Source: Gonocerus acuteangulatus
Taxonomy: Eukaryota; Arthropoda; Insecta; Hemiptera; Coreidae
Reading direction: 5' to 3'
Assembly (NCBI GenBank): GCA_946811695.1
Contig: OX328123.1
Location: forward strand, 36,631,660-36,695,659
Length of the DNA: 64,000 nt
Of this stretch, positions 52,666-62,997 are shown one piece after another. Numbering within the stretch: the first letter of the stretch is position 1; every line of letters begins with the position of its first letter. A program made the position numbers and the translations under genes. Below the pieces are notes generated by a model. The model ran no database searches, was not told where the DNA came from, and was given only the letters and a program-made list of their open reading frames with translations.

Positions 52666-54215
52666 TTTTATCTCATGCATTTGCTTAACATAAACTATGA
52701 CTTCAACATTAACCCATGGATCTTGTACAGAACTTTAATAATTTAAATACTTTTAGTTCTTTACCGTACCACCTAAAATCATCTATGTGTGACATGATAT
52801 TTAAACATTTGGGTCATTCCATGTCAAATCAACCCAAAAAAATAGGATTTGACACCCATGATCTCAGATTTTAATGAAACTTGGCATGTTCATTCTTTTC
52901 ATGGATATAAGTAAGAATATAAAATAGTTTTTCTCAATCTCAAATAGTTTAATTTCATGCCCTGCTAAAGTATTTCAAATTTTGCAGATATCATCGATTG
53001 GTCAAAGGAAGTGCACTTAGCTCTAGAATATAAATCATACCTATCGACCAATGTTGATGACATTTTCTATGACAATACTTCAATAAATATGGAAGCCAGA
53101 AAAAAAAAATAATATAAGCATAAAGTAATTACAAATGGTCTGAAAAAATCCTGAAGTGTTAAAATGCATTTTGTAAAAATTAAATATGGCGTTCCACACT
53201 AAGTGGAATATCATCAAACGGTAAAAAAAAAATCACTAAAATATTTTTTTATTATTATTCTAAAAGGTATACACTATCACATGAAAAAATAAAATGTATG
53301 GTGAAAATGAAAACTACCTACATGTACAAAACATTCATTACTTCAGTGAAGGGTTTGCTGGGCAATATAAAATGAAATACAACTTAATTTTTATCACATG
53401 TAACTGCAGTAACTAACATTAAAATTTGAAATATTAAGTTTTGATCTGTTAACTTGCTGGTTTCAGTTTGTTTTCCATAGTTGAATTTTTGATTTGGGAA
53501 TTGCATTTTATCACATGCATTTGCTTAATAAAAACTATGTCTTTAACACTAATCCATGGACTGTCCGAACTTATAGCAGGCTCAATATCTACTTGGCTCA
53601 TACGGAGAATTGTAGTATTTGTCATTAAACTAGATGCAACATTAGCAAACTCTACTGAGTTTTTCACATTTTTAGTTTCAGATTTGCTCATAACTTCCAT
53701 TAGAGACCAAGGATTTTAATCTTTCTCCCACGCTATCTACTATACGTTTGTCATGAGCTGTAGTAAAATATTTCCGCTAAAACTTTTTGTGAAATTTTTC
53801 TGAATGTATGTAAAGCAATCTTGACATATATTTATTTTTAAACTGAGATGATGGATTATCACTGTAAATAATTTCATTTTGACAAATCATAATTTTTTAT
53901 TATTATATCATATAATCTTATCAAAAGTGCGTATACAGAATTCATCGGAACAAATGAGAAAAGTAGTGCATTGGTTTTTGAAAAATAATGCTGCTGTAAA
54001 TAATTTAACAGTTTCTCATGACCACAATCCTGATTGAATTTTGTTTTAACAACCGCAAGAATAAGCCATTGCAAGAACGGACGTTTTCTTTTCATTAATC
54101 AGTTATTTTATTTTATTTGATTCATTTATATTAATTCTTTTTTTTGTGTATTTCTTTCAATTAATTTATAATTTTGATATTGTAATTTGTTTCTTTTTCA
54201 ATATTTTTTTTTATT
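52666..54215. other. AT-rich interval with possible transposon-protein fragment
   Basis: Two related copies of ATGCATTTGCTTAA...ACTATG (52677 and 53514). At 53311-53400 the plus strand reads NIHYFSEGFAGQYKMKYN, close to the FSDG-x-x-x-QYK motif of repeat-encoded proteins common in arthropod genomes. The ORFs at 53449-53719 on both strands overlap each other and have no recognised domain. GGTCATTCCATGTCAAATC at 52812 is the complement of a motif at 21380. Confidence 0.35.
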
Positions 54216-54216
54216 G

Positions 54217-54258
54217 ATTTTTTTTTACGGCGCATCTACATCTGGGTTATTAGCGCTT
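54217..54258 (-). repeat. SINE 3' tail
   Basis: Minus strand: GCGCTAATAACCCAGATGTAGATGCGCCGTAAAA-type tail of the SINE at 26678, without a head. Confidence 0.65.
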
Positions 54259-54344
54259 TCAATATTATTGTTACTATTTTTATTTGTATTATTATTATAG
54301 TTGTTATCATTAAGCTATCATATTTCTCTATTTTAATTTTTTTT

Positions 54345-54386
54345 TTTTTTTTTTACAGCGCATCTACATCTAGGTCATTAGCGCCG
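54345..54386 (-). repeat. SINE 3' tail, second copy
   Basis: Same tail (GGCGCTAATGACCTAGATGT and an A-rich end) 130 bases from the previous one. Confidence 0.65.
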
Positions 54387-54840
54387 TCTCTATTTTAATA
54401 TTATTATTATTATACTTTTAAAACTCAGAAAAAAAAATATAAAAAAAAATAAAAATAAAAAATAAAAAAAATTTATATTACTTTGATTGTAATGCAGGCA
54501 GTATCGGAAGATGGAACCTGTAGAACCTAAATGAACTCCCACAGTATAGGGATACGATATTGAAGAAAAAAAAAAAAAAAGGAAAAAGCCATTCAATTTG
54601 TTCCTCATATAAATCCACAGCTTTTGAGCGATTTTGACCAAACTTGGCACACAGGTAGGGGTTGATACGGGTTTACCAAATAAACCTACATTTAAACAAA
54701 ATTATTTATTTAAGTGATATTGTTTACTGAACTTAAAGAATCTGAGTTTGTTGTTCCATGTACCAGATTATTTCCACTATAATTTACATTAGATCCTCAC
54801 CTCAGCAATTTTTATTTATCAGCTAATTACATTTTTTTAC
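54387..54840. other. AT-rich interval with a repeat fragment
   Basis: 54597-54670 matches the TATATATAAAAAT family interior (CATATAAATCCACAGC, GACCAAACTTGGCACAC). The rest is A- and T-rich, with no gene seen. Confidence 0.45.
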
Positions 54841-54841
54841 T

Positions 54842-54876
54842 TGACGTTTCGGCCTCAGGGCCATCCTCATAAAACT
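54842..54876 (-). ncRNA. Degenerate hammerhead-ribozyme-like core
   Basis: Minus strand: ATGAGGA, a GGCC-CTGA-GGCC stem-loop, then GAAAC and GTC. This matches the CUGANGA / stem II / GAAA core of the hammerheads known from Penelope-like elements, except that the first C of CUGANGA is A, which should abolish cleavage. No RT of that class is in the window, so it may be a relic or a coincidence. Confidence 0.25.
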
Positions 54877-54879
54877 AGA

Positions 54880-55349
54880 AAAAACACATTACATGCATTA
54901 AATTACATTAAAATTATATATATTATATTAAATGTATGAATAAATTTGTATTCAATAAAAATGTATTGAATAATGAGCCAACCCTGTAATTCATAGAATA
55001 AAAAATAAATCAATGGATGAATATCATAATCAATGAATAAATTTTATTCAATAAAAATTTATCTGAATGATAATTGAATAATGCCCTACTCTGCTAGTAG
55101 GTAAAATCGATGAAAAATTAAAGATTTTTTTCATGAAAGTCTAAAAATAAACCATTGAAACTTTAAACATACCACTAAAGTGGCAAAAAAAAAATATATA
55201 TCTATAAAGGTTTAACATTTTTATTGAAAATAAATATCCTTCCAAACAACTCTCTCATATAGCGCATTCTTGTCCGTTTCAATAGCATCCTTGATCTTCC
55301 CATACTTTTCTCCTAATAAGATGAATTGCGGGTAATAAAGGAATTTAAT
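54880..55349. other. Interval without recognised gene
   Basis: AT-rich. A few short reiterated phrases (AATAAATTTTATTCAATAAAAAT). No gene seen. Confidence 0.4.
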
Positions 55350-55600
55350 GGTATTTTATGTATTCTCTACTGTAGGAGAGGAGGACATTTTTGTCTGGCC
55401 TGCCATTTTCCCCAGATGTTGAAAGTAAGGAAGAGAGCTAGGGCGAGCGTAGGGACCGTTGGGACTCGCTTCAGCCTGTGTGACCGGGGCTGATGTATTA
55501 TTTAGGATAAGTTGGTCCATACAATAGGTGATCCATCAAGCTGTCTACTGCAACTTGCAGTCGACACGGGAGCCAAATCAATGCAACCCCCCCCCCATCC
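55350..55600 (+). pseudogene. Gypsy-type zinc-knuckle and protease fragment
   Basis: One frame reads CILYCRRGGHFCLACHFPQM, a degraded CCHC knuckle, then a basic stretch. After a stop and frame change, LQLAVDTGAKSM carries the retropepsin VDTGA motif. The order and spacing fit a gag-pol junction of a Gypsy element. It could be the displaced continuation of the gag at 49875-50540. Confidence 0.4.
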
Positions 55601-56281
55601 TCTTCTCTATTTCAGTCCTGTGAGAGCTCCGGCTTTTCAACAGCTAACCATCTTTATTGTTATACTCTAAGACGTGACGATGTATGCATTTGTAAAGAAG
55701 GATGCCCGTTCTTATATCCGTGCATATCCACTCTTCTTCCAGCAATTAGAAAGATTCTTTCATTGTATTAGTCTATCGGGAAATCGGAGGACGTTTAAAA
55801 ATGCGGTGCTGAATTAACTTTTTAAGTCCCTCCTTAAGGTAATTGGATAATTACAAATAAACACAATTTATTAACATTTTTTATTAGTTTTTTTAGCATT
55901 TTCCCTTCCATTTTAATAGACAGAAAACTGACTATTAATGTTGACACGATGACGCAATCCGGAAGTTCAGCCATAAAAATATCGATGTTTCATAACTCTT
56001 AGGCAACAAAAAAACTTTCGTTCTCATTTGTATGAATTTGTGAATATATTGTTCCCAGTGGGAACTTACCACCATACTAATAAGGACTTCTACATATCTA
56101 CTGTTACGGGCTCCTAATTGGTAATTCTATATCCCTCGTCATGTAGCCATTAATATGCATTTCCATATCGATTCTAATAATTACTTCTATATTCAGCTAA
56201 ATATGGACCTCATATTTCCTCCTATTTAGGGCTTCTATGTACCTTCCAGTGTATACTTATAGGTAGATACTTATATATATA
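55601..56281. other. Interval with diverged HL2 end A
   Basis: 55897-56040 has TTTAGCATTTTCCCTTCC, GTTGACACGATGACGCAATC and CGGAAG, an old relative of the HL end A region. The remainder shows nothing. Confidence 0.4.
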
Positions 56282-56713
56282 CAGGGTGAAATGGATAAAC
56301 GTATCAACCTTTCAGGAGAGGATAGTAGACCTCAAGGTCACAAGAAAAAAGTTCATACAAAGTATTTCCAATAGAAAAAGAGTAAATTCATATTTCATAT
56401 TCTTTATGTCGACCATATTTTTTTATAAATAAGTAGTGATTACTGAAAACCCGTTAATGTTAAATAAAACCCAATCAAACCATCGTAAATTAGATAAAAT
56501 TCCCTTTGAGAAACCGAGGTTTGTATTGTTACTGTGTTCATTATAACCCTAGATACAACCCTTGGTCGTTTCGACGAATAGTACTCGGATTTGTAATTGC
56601 CCTGCGATGAGTGACTACTGTAGACGGCTAGCCTGCCAGGTATTCCCAGGTACTAGTCTATTACCTAGGTACAAGTAGCCGAAAGGAGAAGATAACCTTC
56701 TCTTCATAATATA
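56282..56713 (+). repeat. CAGGGTG-terminus element, partial
   Basis: Starts CAGGGTGAAATGG after a (TA) stretch, like the ends at 30263 and 34586. No matching right terminus before the HL2 copy starts. Confidence 0.45.
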
Positions 56714-56716
56714 AAA

Positions 56717-58003
56717 GTCCAACTCGCAGGAACTGCGTCATCTTAGCGCGGTTCCAGTTTTTTTTTTTTTTTTTTTTTTTTTCACGGCACATCTACATCT
56801 AGGTCATTAGCGCCGACATCCAGGGTGTAGCGAGGAATTTCACCAGCGAGCCGTGGGATGATGAAATTCCTGCCGGAGGTTGGGAATCGAACCCACCATC
56901 TCCCGCTTATGAATCCAAGGCGCTAGCCATTAGACCACGGGAGAACCCGGTTCCTGTTCATATCCCTATTCTCATTTGAAAAGCATAGAATAGAAACAGA
57001 TAATATTTTCCTCGGCCTTTGTTCAAAGGGTTTATACCTGGGGTCAGGTCTGCAAGACCCTAGAATCCTCTTCTACCGATACTTCATTTCATACGTTTCA
57101 ATGAATTGGAAAATATCAAATATTTTCACACATTCCTGTGTTCTTTTACTATAGTAATAATTCTACAGATAAAATCAATTAAAAAATAAAATAAAAAAAA
57201 CCAACAGCATAAAGGCAATTGAAAATATTCAAAACACGTCAACGAATCTTTTTCTCTTGGCAAGCTATATTTCTAACAATGAATTGTTTTTCTTATTTTG
57301 CCTAATCTGTTTTATTGTAAAATACATTATCCAACTATAAGCAATTAAAAAATAACAAGGAATAAAAACAGACAAAAAGAACAGTTCGAATAAGCGAAAT
57401 CAATTACTTTAAAGTTTTAAGCTCTTATTTCTCCGATTGACATCGCCTAATCAAAACTTTCATTAGAACCTTTTTAGAGCATTTAATAAGCTTTCTAATG
57501 ATATTCTTCCGTTTACCAAGATTTTCAACCTTTTTCGAGATATTAAGGAAAGTAAACAAAGTTACTAAAACTTTTTATGTCTGTTAATAAAATATTTTAT
57601 TCTAACCCTTCCTTAACTCCTAACGTAACCAAAATTTCAACATATTAGTTTTGATGAAAGTAGAACATGCAGAAAATGTTTCAATTGAATCCCATGATTC
57701 TAAGTACCCAAACCAAAAACGGTATTCAAAAAATATTTTTCCAATTTTCTCGAAAACGGTTAAAGCTATCGCCTTGAAAATGGTTTCATTCGTTAGGAAT
57801 CATATAAAACGAGTACTTAGAAGCTTATGAACTCAAAAACGTAAGCGTTACGATTTTTTTTGCGCGAATTTCCCCCCAAACGCCATCTTCCAGTAGGCGG
57901 ATTTTGCTGGTTAACGAACTTGACCTTTCAAATTGGACGAAGGATTTTTGTACCAAATTTCATCAAAATCGGACCATTCGTCTTCTAGCTAGAGAGCGAA
58001 CAG

Positions 58004-58060
<57 letters not shown>

Positions 58061-58214
58061 TATTCATATATATATATACAAATTTGAACAACCGTTATTT
58101 TCGGTCTCTAGGGGTTCTGAAACGCGAAATTTTCTAGTCGGCACTTCCGGATTGTTTCATTGTATCAACCCTATAAGCTGGGTTCCTCCCTATGGGGGAG
58201 GGAGGAACCGCGCT
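56717..58214 (+). mobile_element. HL2 element, complete, with SINE insertion
   Basis: End B (GTCCAACTCGCAGGAACTGC, AGCGCGGTTCC) to end A (GGAACCGCGCT with the GGGTTCCTCCCT/AGGGAGGAACC hairpin). About 1.3 kb without the SINE. Order from B: module 57000-57275, core, shared AATTTGGTACAAAAATC block (reverse), (TA)n 58013-58075, conserved end region. It is the best reference copy for the family. No ORF. Confidence 0.88.
56760..56947 (-). mobile_element. tRNA-derived SINE in HL2
   Basis: Minus strand: GTTCTCCCGTGGTCTAATGGCTAGCG (box A in TGGTCTAATGG), box B GGTTCGATTCC, the body GAATTTCATCATCCCACGG...GCGCTAATGACC, and an A tail. CGGTTCC(A/T)GTT flanks it at 56749-56759 and 56948-56958. It sits in the HL2 end B subterminal repeat. 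Confidence 0.85.
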
Positions 58215-58218
58215 AAAA

Positions 58219-58480
58219 GTAGCTTTGTCGAATCGACGAATAGGCTATATCTGTACATAAAATATGTTCGTCGATTCGGCGAAGAGGTTGTTGATACAGT
58301 ACCTTAGTCATTTCGACTAATAGATTGAAATATTGTGATTTTGGAGGAGTTACAATGAGCAGGAGATATGGTTAAATGGTGAATTATGCTTTTCTTCTGA
58401 TAAAGAGCCGGAACAGTTGGTTGAACTTTATGACAGCGATGATGTTTTGAAAGTAGAAAAGGCTATTAATTTCAATATTC
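58219..58480 (+). other. Unique segment with a coding-like stretch
   Basis: 58339-58480 is open and reads FWRSYNEQEIWLNGEL, then CFSSDKEPEQLVELYDSDD and VLKVEKAINFNIHNVK, an acidic, normal-looking protein composition, ending where HL2-type repeat resumes (GTGAAAGGTAACTG). Upstream, TCGAATCGACGAA and TTCGTCGATTCGG form a small inverted repeat. No family is recognised and no start codon is certain. It could be an exon fragment or a captured piece. Confidence 0.3.
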
Positions 58481-58939
58481 ATAATGTGAAAGGTAACTGT
58501 AATAAGTTCGGAGTGGCTGTGGTAATTATGATGGCTGTGGCTAATCATGATGACGTAGTTTGTTTTGAATTCTCCTTTCTATATAACCTTCCTCATAGCC
58601 TCCAACTGAAGTTATCGTTATTTCTTATTTTTTATAGAAAGATTTAACCCACGACAGAATGGAATTTTATTCGCCATGAAGCACATATTTACAGTTGATA
58701 ATAACAGTAAAACGAATTTGCTAGTAAAACAATATATTTAAAATTACAACGACTTTTTGGTTGTCAAAGAGTAAGTACGTTTTCAGTACATAATTGTATT
58801 GACTTATACAGATTAAGAATTATCCGCTTCTGTGTAAGTTGGCTACTGTCAGTTTCCAGTGATTTGTGATGCTAATCTATTCCATTTCTTCGAGATGTAC
58901 GTAACCGCGCTAAGATGACGCAGTTCCTGCGAGTCGGCC
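58475..58939 (-). repeat. HL2 element, end B part (GTGGCTGTGG variant)
   Basis: Shares TTTGGAGTGGCTGTGG, TAATCATGATGACGTAG and the module with 61.7-62.19 kb and (inverted) 63.0-63.4 kb. Ends with end B at 58939. Confidence 0.7.
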
Positions 58940-58945
58940 TTTTTT

Positions 58946-58984
58946 TCTTTTATGGTGCATCGAAATCTGAGCCATTAGCACCAT
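58946..58984 (-). repeat. SINE-like 3' tail
   Basis: Minus strand: GGTGCTAATGGCTCAGATTT and GATGCACCATAAAAG, a diverged SINE tail squeezed between end B at 58939 and end A at 58988. Confidence 0.45.
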
Positions 58985-58987
58985 TTT

Positions 58988-59141
58988 AGCGCGGTTCCTC
59001 CCTCCCCCATAGGGAGGAACCCCGCTTATAGGGTTGATACAATGAAACAATCCGGAAGTGCCGACAAGAAAATTTCGCGTTTCAGAACCCCTAGAGACCG
59101 AAAATAACGGTGGTTCAAATTTGTATATATATATATATATA

Positions 59142-59202
<61 letters not shown>

Positions 59203-60331
59203 CTGTTCGCTCTCTAGATAGAAGACGAATGGTCCGATTTTGATGAAATTTGGTACAAAAAACCTTCGTCCAATTTGAAAGGTCAAGTTCGTTAACCAGC
59301 AAAATCCGCCTACTGGAAGATGGCGTTTGGGGCGAAATTCGCGCAAAAAAAATCGTAACGCTTACGTTTTTGAGTTCATAAGCTTCTAAGTACTCGTTTT
59401 ATATGATTCCTGGGCTAGGAAAACGAATGAAACCATTTTAAAGGCGATAGCTTTAACCGTTTCCGAGAAAATTGGAAAAATATTTTTTGAATACCGTTTT
59501 TGGTTTGAGTACTTAGAATCATGGGATTCAGTTGAAACATTTTCTGCATGTTGGAGTTTCATCAACACTAATATGTTGAAATTTTTGTTACGTTTAGAGT
59601 AAAGGAAGGGTTAGAATAAAATATTTTATTAACAGAAATAAAAAGTTTTGGTAACTTTGTATACTTTCCTTAATATCTCGAAAAAGGTTGAGTATCTTGT
59701 GAAACGGAAGAATACCATTAAAAAGCTTACTAAATGCTCTACAAAAAAGGTTCTGCTGAAAGTTTTGATTAGACGATGTCAATCAGAGAAATAAGTGCTT
59801 AAAACTTTAAAGTAATTGATTTCCCTTATTCGAACTGGTCTTTTTGTCTGTTTTTATTCCTTGTTATTTTTTAACTGCTTATAGTTGGATAATGTATTTG
59901 ATAACAAATCAGGTTAAGAAAACTAAGAAAAACAATTTAATCTTAGAGACATGGATTTCCAAGATAATATAGCTTTTCAAATGCCTAGCGGGGTCCTTCC
60001 TAGGGCGGGGACCCACCCAGGTAAGATCGTAAATAACACCTTTCTTGAGAGTAAAGATGGAACTGTCAACTTTGGTCCTGGACGAAGGCTACCACTGACT
60101 AGCCAAAACGTCCTAAATATAGATTTTTTAACAAAAATCGTATTGAGGTTTATTTAGCCGAATCCCAACCATTCCATCTTTACTTATCACCTCGACGGCT
60201 AACTATCTAATCTTCATGCTTTCTAGAAATGTGGACCCAAAATAATAACCTCTTCTATTTTAATCATTTTAAATCACTCTAGAGATAAGAACGGAACCGC
60301 GCTAAGATGATGCAGTTCCTGCGAGTCGGAC
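58988..60331 (-). mobile_element. HL2 element, complete
   Basis: End A hairpin at 58988, (TA)n 59125-59199, shared block, core with the GTCAATCAGAGAAATAAGTGC phrase, a unique module 59946-60282 and end B ending 60331. 1344 bp. Confidence 0.88.
59951..60157 (+). pseudogene. Coding-like block in the HL2 module
   Basis: Starts MDFQDNIAFQMPSGVLPRAG, continues THPGKIVNNTFLESKDG and TVNFGPGRRLPLTSQN, and stops at 60157. The block AFQMP-x-SG and TH-x-GKIVN recurs in the HL2 copy at 32.84-32.97 kb (minus strand) with stops, at the same place relative to end B. CAGGTAAGAT within it looks like a splice donor but is also conserved as codons. Function unknown; it may be a remnant of an ancestral HL2 protein. 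Confidence 0.35.
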
Positions 60332-60476
60332 TTTTTTTTTCCTTATGAGCTTTATAATACTTAGATTTAGCTAGCAACAATATTTTACACCGCAATTAAA
60401 GTGACTTGCTCTTCTTATAAATTTAATATTTATATTATAATATAAACATAAGACATTTATTTGTCTGAAAAAAAAA

Positions 60477-61080
60477 GTCCAACCCGCAGGAACTGCATCA
60501 TCTTAGCGCGGTTCCGTTCTTATCTCGAGTGCGATTAGTGAAGGAATATAGCAGCTATCGGTAGGTATTAGCACCATTCCCCCCCCCTCTTATTATCTTC
60601 AAAACAGTTAAGAAATCGTGGGAAGTACGATATAACCATTCAAAAGCTTACTAAATTCTCTACAAAAATGATTCTGAAGCAAATTTCGATGGGGCAATAT
60701 CAGTCGGAGAAGTAAGTGCTTAAAACTACAAAAGTGTTAGTTTTGTTATTTTAAACGGGTTTTTGTCACTGTTTACCTCACTTTTGTTTTTTTAAGTTTA
60801 TTTAACGGTGGAATGAGTATTTCATTAAAGCTGAGAAAATAACAATCATATTGTTAATAGAGTTTTCCTAGAGAGCGTCGCGATGACGGGAGAGTCCCAT
60901 CCGTTTAGAAAACTGTCAGTTTCCATATGTGGCTCTTTAAGCTTCCTTCTCTTTGAGATTTTATTTTATATTTTTAACGAAAGATCAAAACCTACCGATA
61001 GCTGCTACTATTCCTTTACTAATCGCACTTCGGATAAGAACGGAACCGCGCTAAGATGATGCAGTTCCTGCGAGTCGAAC
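60477..61080. mobile_element. HL2 B-B symmetric derivative
   Basis: Both termini are end B facing inward. The outer 95 bp or so on each side are inverted copies (GCAGGAACTGCATCATCTTA ... GCAGCTATCGGTAGGT). A short HL2 core lies between. No end A. Confidence 0.8.
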
Positions 61081-61096
61081 TTTTTGGTTTGTTTTT

Positions 61097-61516
61097 AGCG
61101 CGGTTACTCCCTATCTCCATAGGGAGAACACGCTTATGAGGTTGACCTCTCGACGCAATCCGGAAGTGCCGACTAGAAACTTTCACCTTTCAGACCCTAT
61201 AGGTGATCCAAATTTTTATATATATGCTTGTCTGTTCACGCTCTAGCAAGCTCAAAAATGGCCCGATTTTGACGAAAAGTGGCACAAAAATCTGTCTTCT
61301 AATTTGAAAGGTCAAGTTCGTTACCCAGCAAAATCTGCCCACGGGAAGATAGACAAGCATATATATAAATATATATATATACAAATTTTAGCCACCTATA
61401 TTTTCGTGATCTATAGGGTCTGAAACGTGAAAGTTTCTAGCCGTCACATCCGGATTGCGTCATGAGGTCAACCTCATAAGCGGGTTCTCCCTATGGAGAT
61501 AGGGAGTAACCGCGCT
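61097..61516. mobile_element. HL2 A-A symmetric derivative
   Basis: Both termini are end A with hairpins. About 140-bp inverted arms run through CGCAATCCGGAAGTG and the CAGACCCTATAG phrase to (TA) and TGCTTGTCT. 420 bp in total, with a small piece of shared block between. Confidence 0.8.
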
Positions 61517-62190
61517 AAAAGGTTCTGAAGCAATATTCGATGGGGCAACGTCAATGAGAGATATAAGCGCTTAAAACTTAAAATGTGTTTGTTTTGTTGT
61601 TTTAAAATGGGTTTTCTCTTTCTTTATCTCACTTTTTAATTGGTTGTTTCTACTTTTAAATTGCATTTATCAGTAAAATCAGTATTGTAGTAAAATAAGC
61701 TAAGAAACGGTCTAAGGTATTCATAATAAGTTTGGAGTGGCTGTGGTATTCAAGATGGCAGTGGCTAATCATGATGACGTAGGTTGTTTTGAATTCTCCA
61801 TCTATATAACCTTCCTCATAGCTTCAAACTGAAGTTGCCGTTATTTCTTATTTTATAGAAAGATTTAACCCACGACAGAATGGAATTTCATTCGCCATGA
61901 AGCACATATTTACGGTTGATTATAACAGTAAAACGAATTTGCTAGTAAAACAAGATTTAAAATACTTAAAATGACAAGGAATTTTTGGTTGTTTAGAATA
62001 GAGCCTTCTCAGCAGTAGCCAAAGAGTAAGTACGTTTTCAGTACATAATTGTATTGATTTATACTGATTAAGAATTATCCGCTTCTGTGTAAGTTGACTA
62101 CTGTCAGTTTCCTGGGATTTGTGATGCTAATCTATTCCATTTCTTCGAGATGTAACCGCGCTAAGATGACGCAGTTCCTGCGAGTCGGAC
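61517..62190 (-). repeat. HL2 element, end B half
   Basis: Core (GATGGGGCAACGTCAATGAG) through the GTGGCTGTGG variant to end B at 62190. Directly abuts the A-A derivative, so it may be the rest of an element whose end A is duplicated. Confidence 0.7.
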
Positions 62191-62692
62191 ATTTTTATAG
62201 AGAATTTAGTAAGCATTCGAATGGTCCACTTATTACGATTTCCCAACCGTTATCGAGATATTTACGAAAAATGTATGGAGATTCGAAAACTTTTCATGTC
62301 TATTAATAAAATAATTTTTTTCGCATACTTCCTTATATCCAAATATAACCCAAATTTAAACATCTTAGTTGGGACTAATTTCCAAGATGTAGAAAATATT
62401 TCAATTGAATCCCGCGATTCTAAGTACTCACAAAAAAATAATGACTTACAAAAACATTGATTCCACTTTTCTCAGGAACGGTTAGAGATATCGCCTTGAA
62501 AATGGTTTCATTCGTTTTTCTATGTTAAGAAACCTATAAAACAAGTACCTGCAAGCACACAGAAACACTATCTTCTAGTGGGCGGATTCTGCTGGTTAAC
62601 GAACTTGACCTTTCAAATTAGACGACAGATTTTTGTACCAAATTTCGTCAAAATCGGACCGTTTTTGAGCTTGCTAGAGAGCGAACAGACAA

Positions 62693-62735
<43 letters not shown>

Positions 62736-62864
62736 AATTTGAACCACCTTTTCGTGATCTATAGGGTCTGAAACGTGAAAGTTTCTAGCCGGCACTTCCG
62801 GGTTGCGTCATGAGGTCAACCTCATAAGCGGGTTCTCCCTATGGAGATAGGGAGTAACCGCGCT
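62191..62864 (+). repeat. HL2 element, end A half
   Basis: Core, shared block in reverse, (TA)n 62696-62735 and end A at 62864 (GGGTTCTCCCTATGGAGATA hairpin variant). End B missing; the end B at 62190 points the other way. Confidence 0.7.
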
Positions 62865-62997
62865 AAAACGTTATTCAGCAACTATGTTTCCAATTTTCTC
62901 AAAAACGGTTAAAGCTATCGCCTTAAAAATGGTTTCATTTGTTTTCCTAGGCCAAGAAGCCTAAAAAATGAGTACTTACAAGCATATGAACTCAAAA
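62865..62997 (+). repeat. HL2 core fragment
   Basis: CGGTTAAAGCTATCGCCTTA and GGTTTCATTTGTTTTCCTAG as in other copies. Confidence 0.55.

Noticed and set aside
53449..53719. Overlapping ORFs on both strands
   Set aside because: Neither has a recognisable domain or start context; only the FSEG...QYK fragment nearby has some support.
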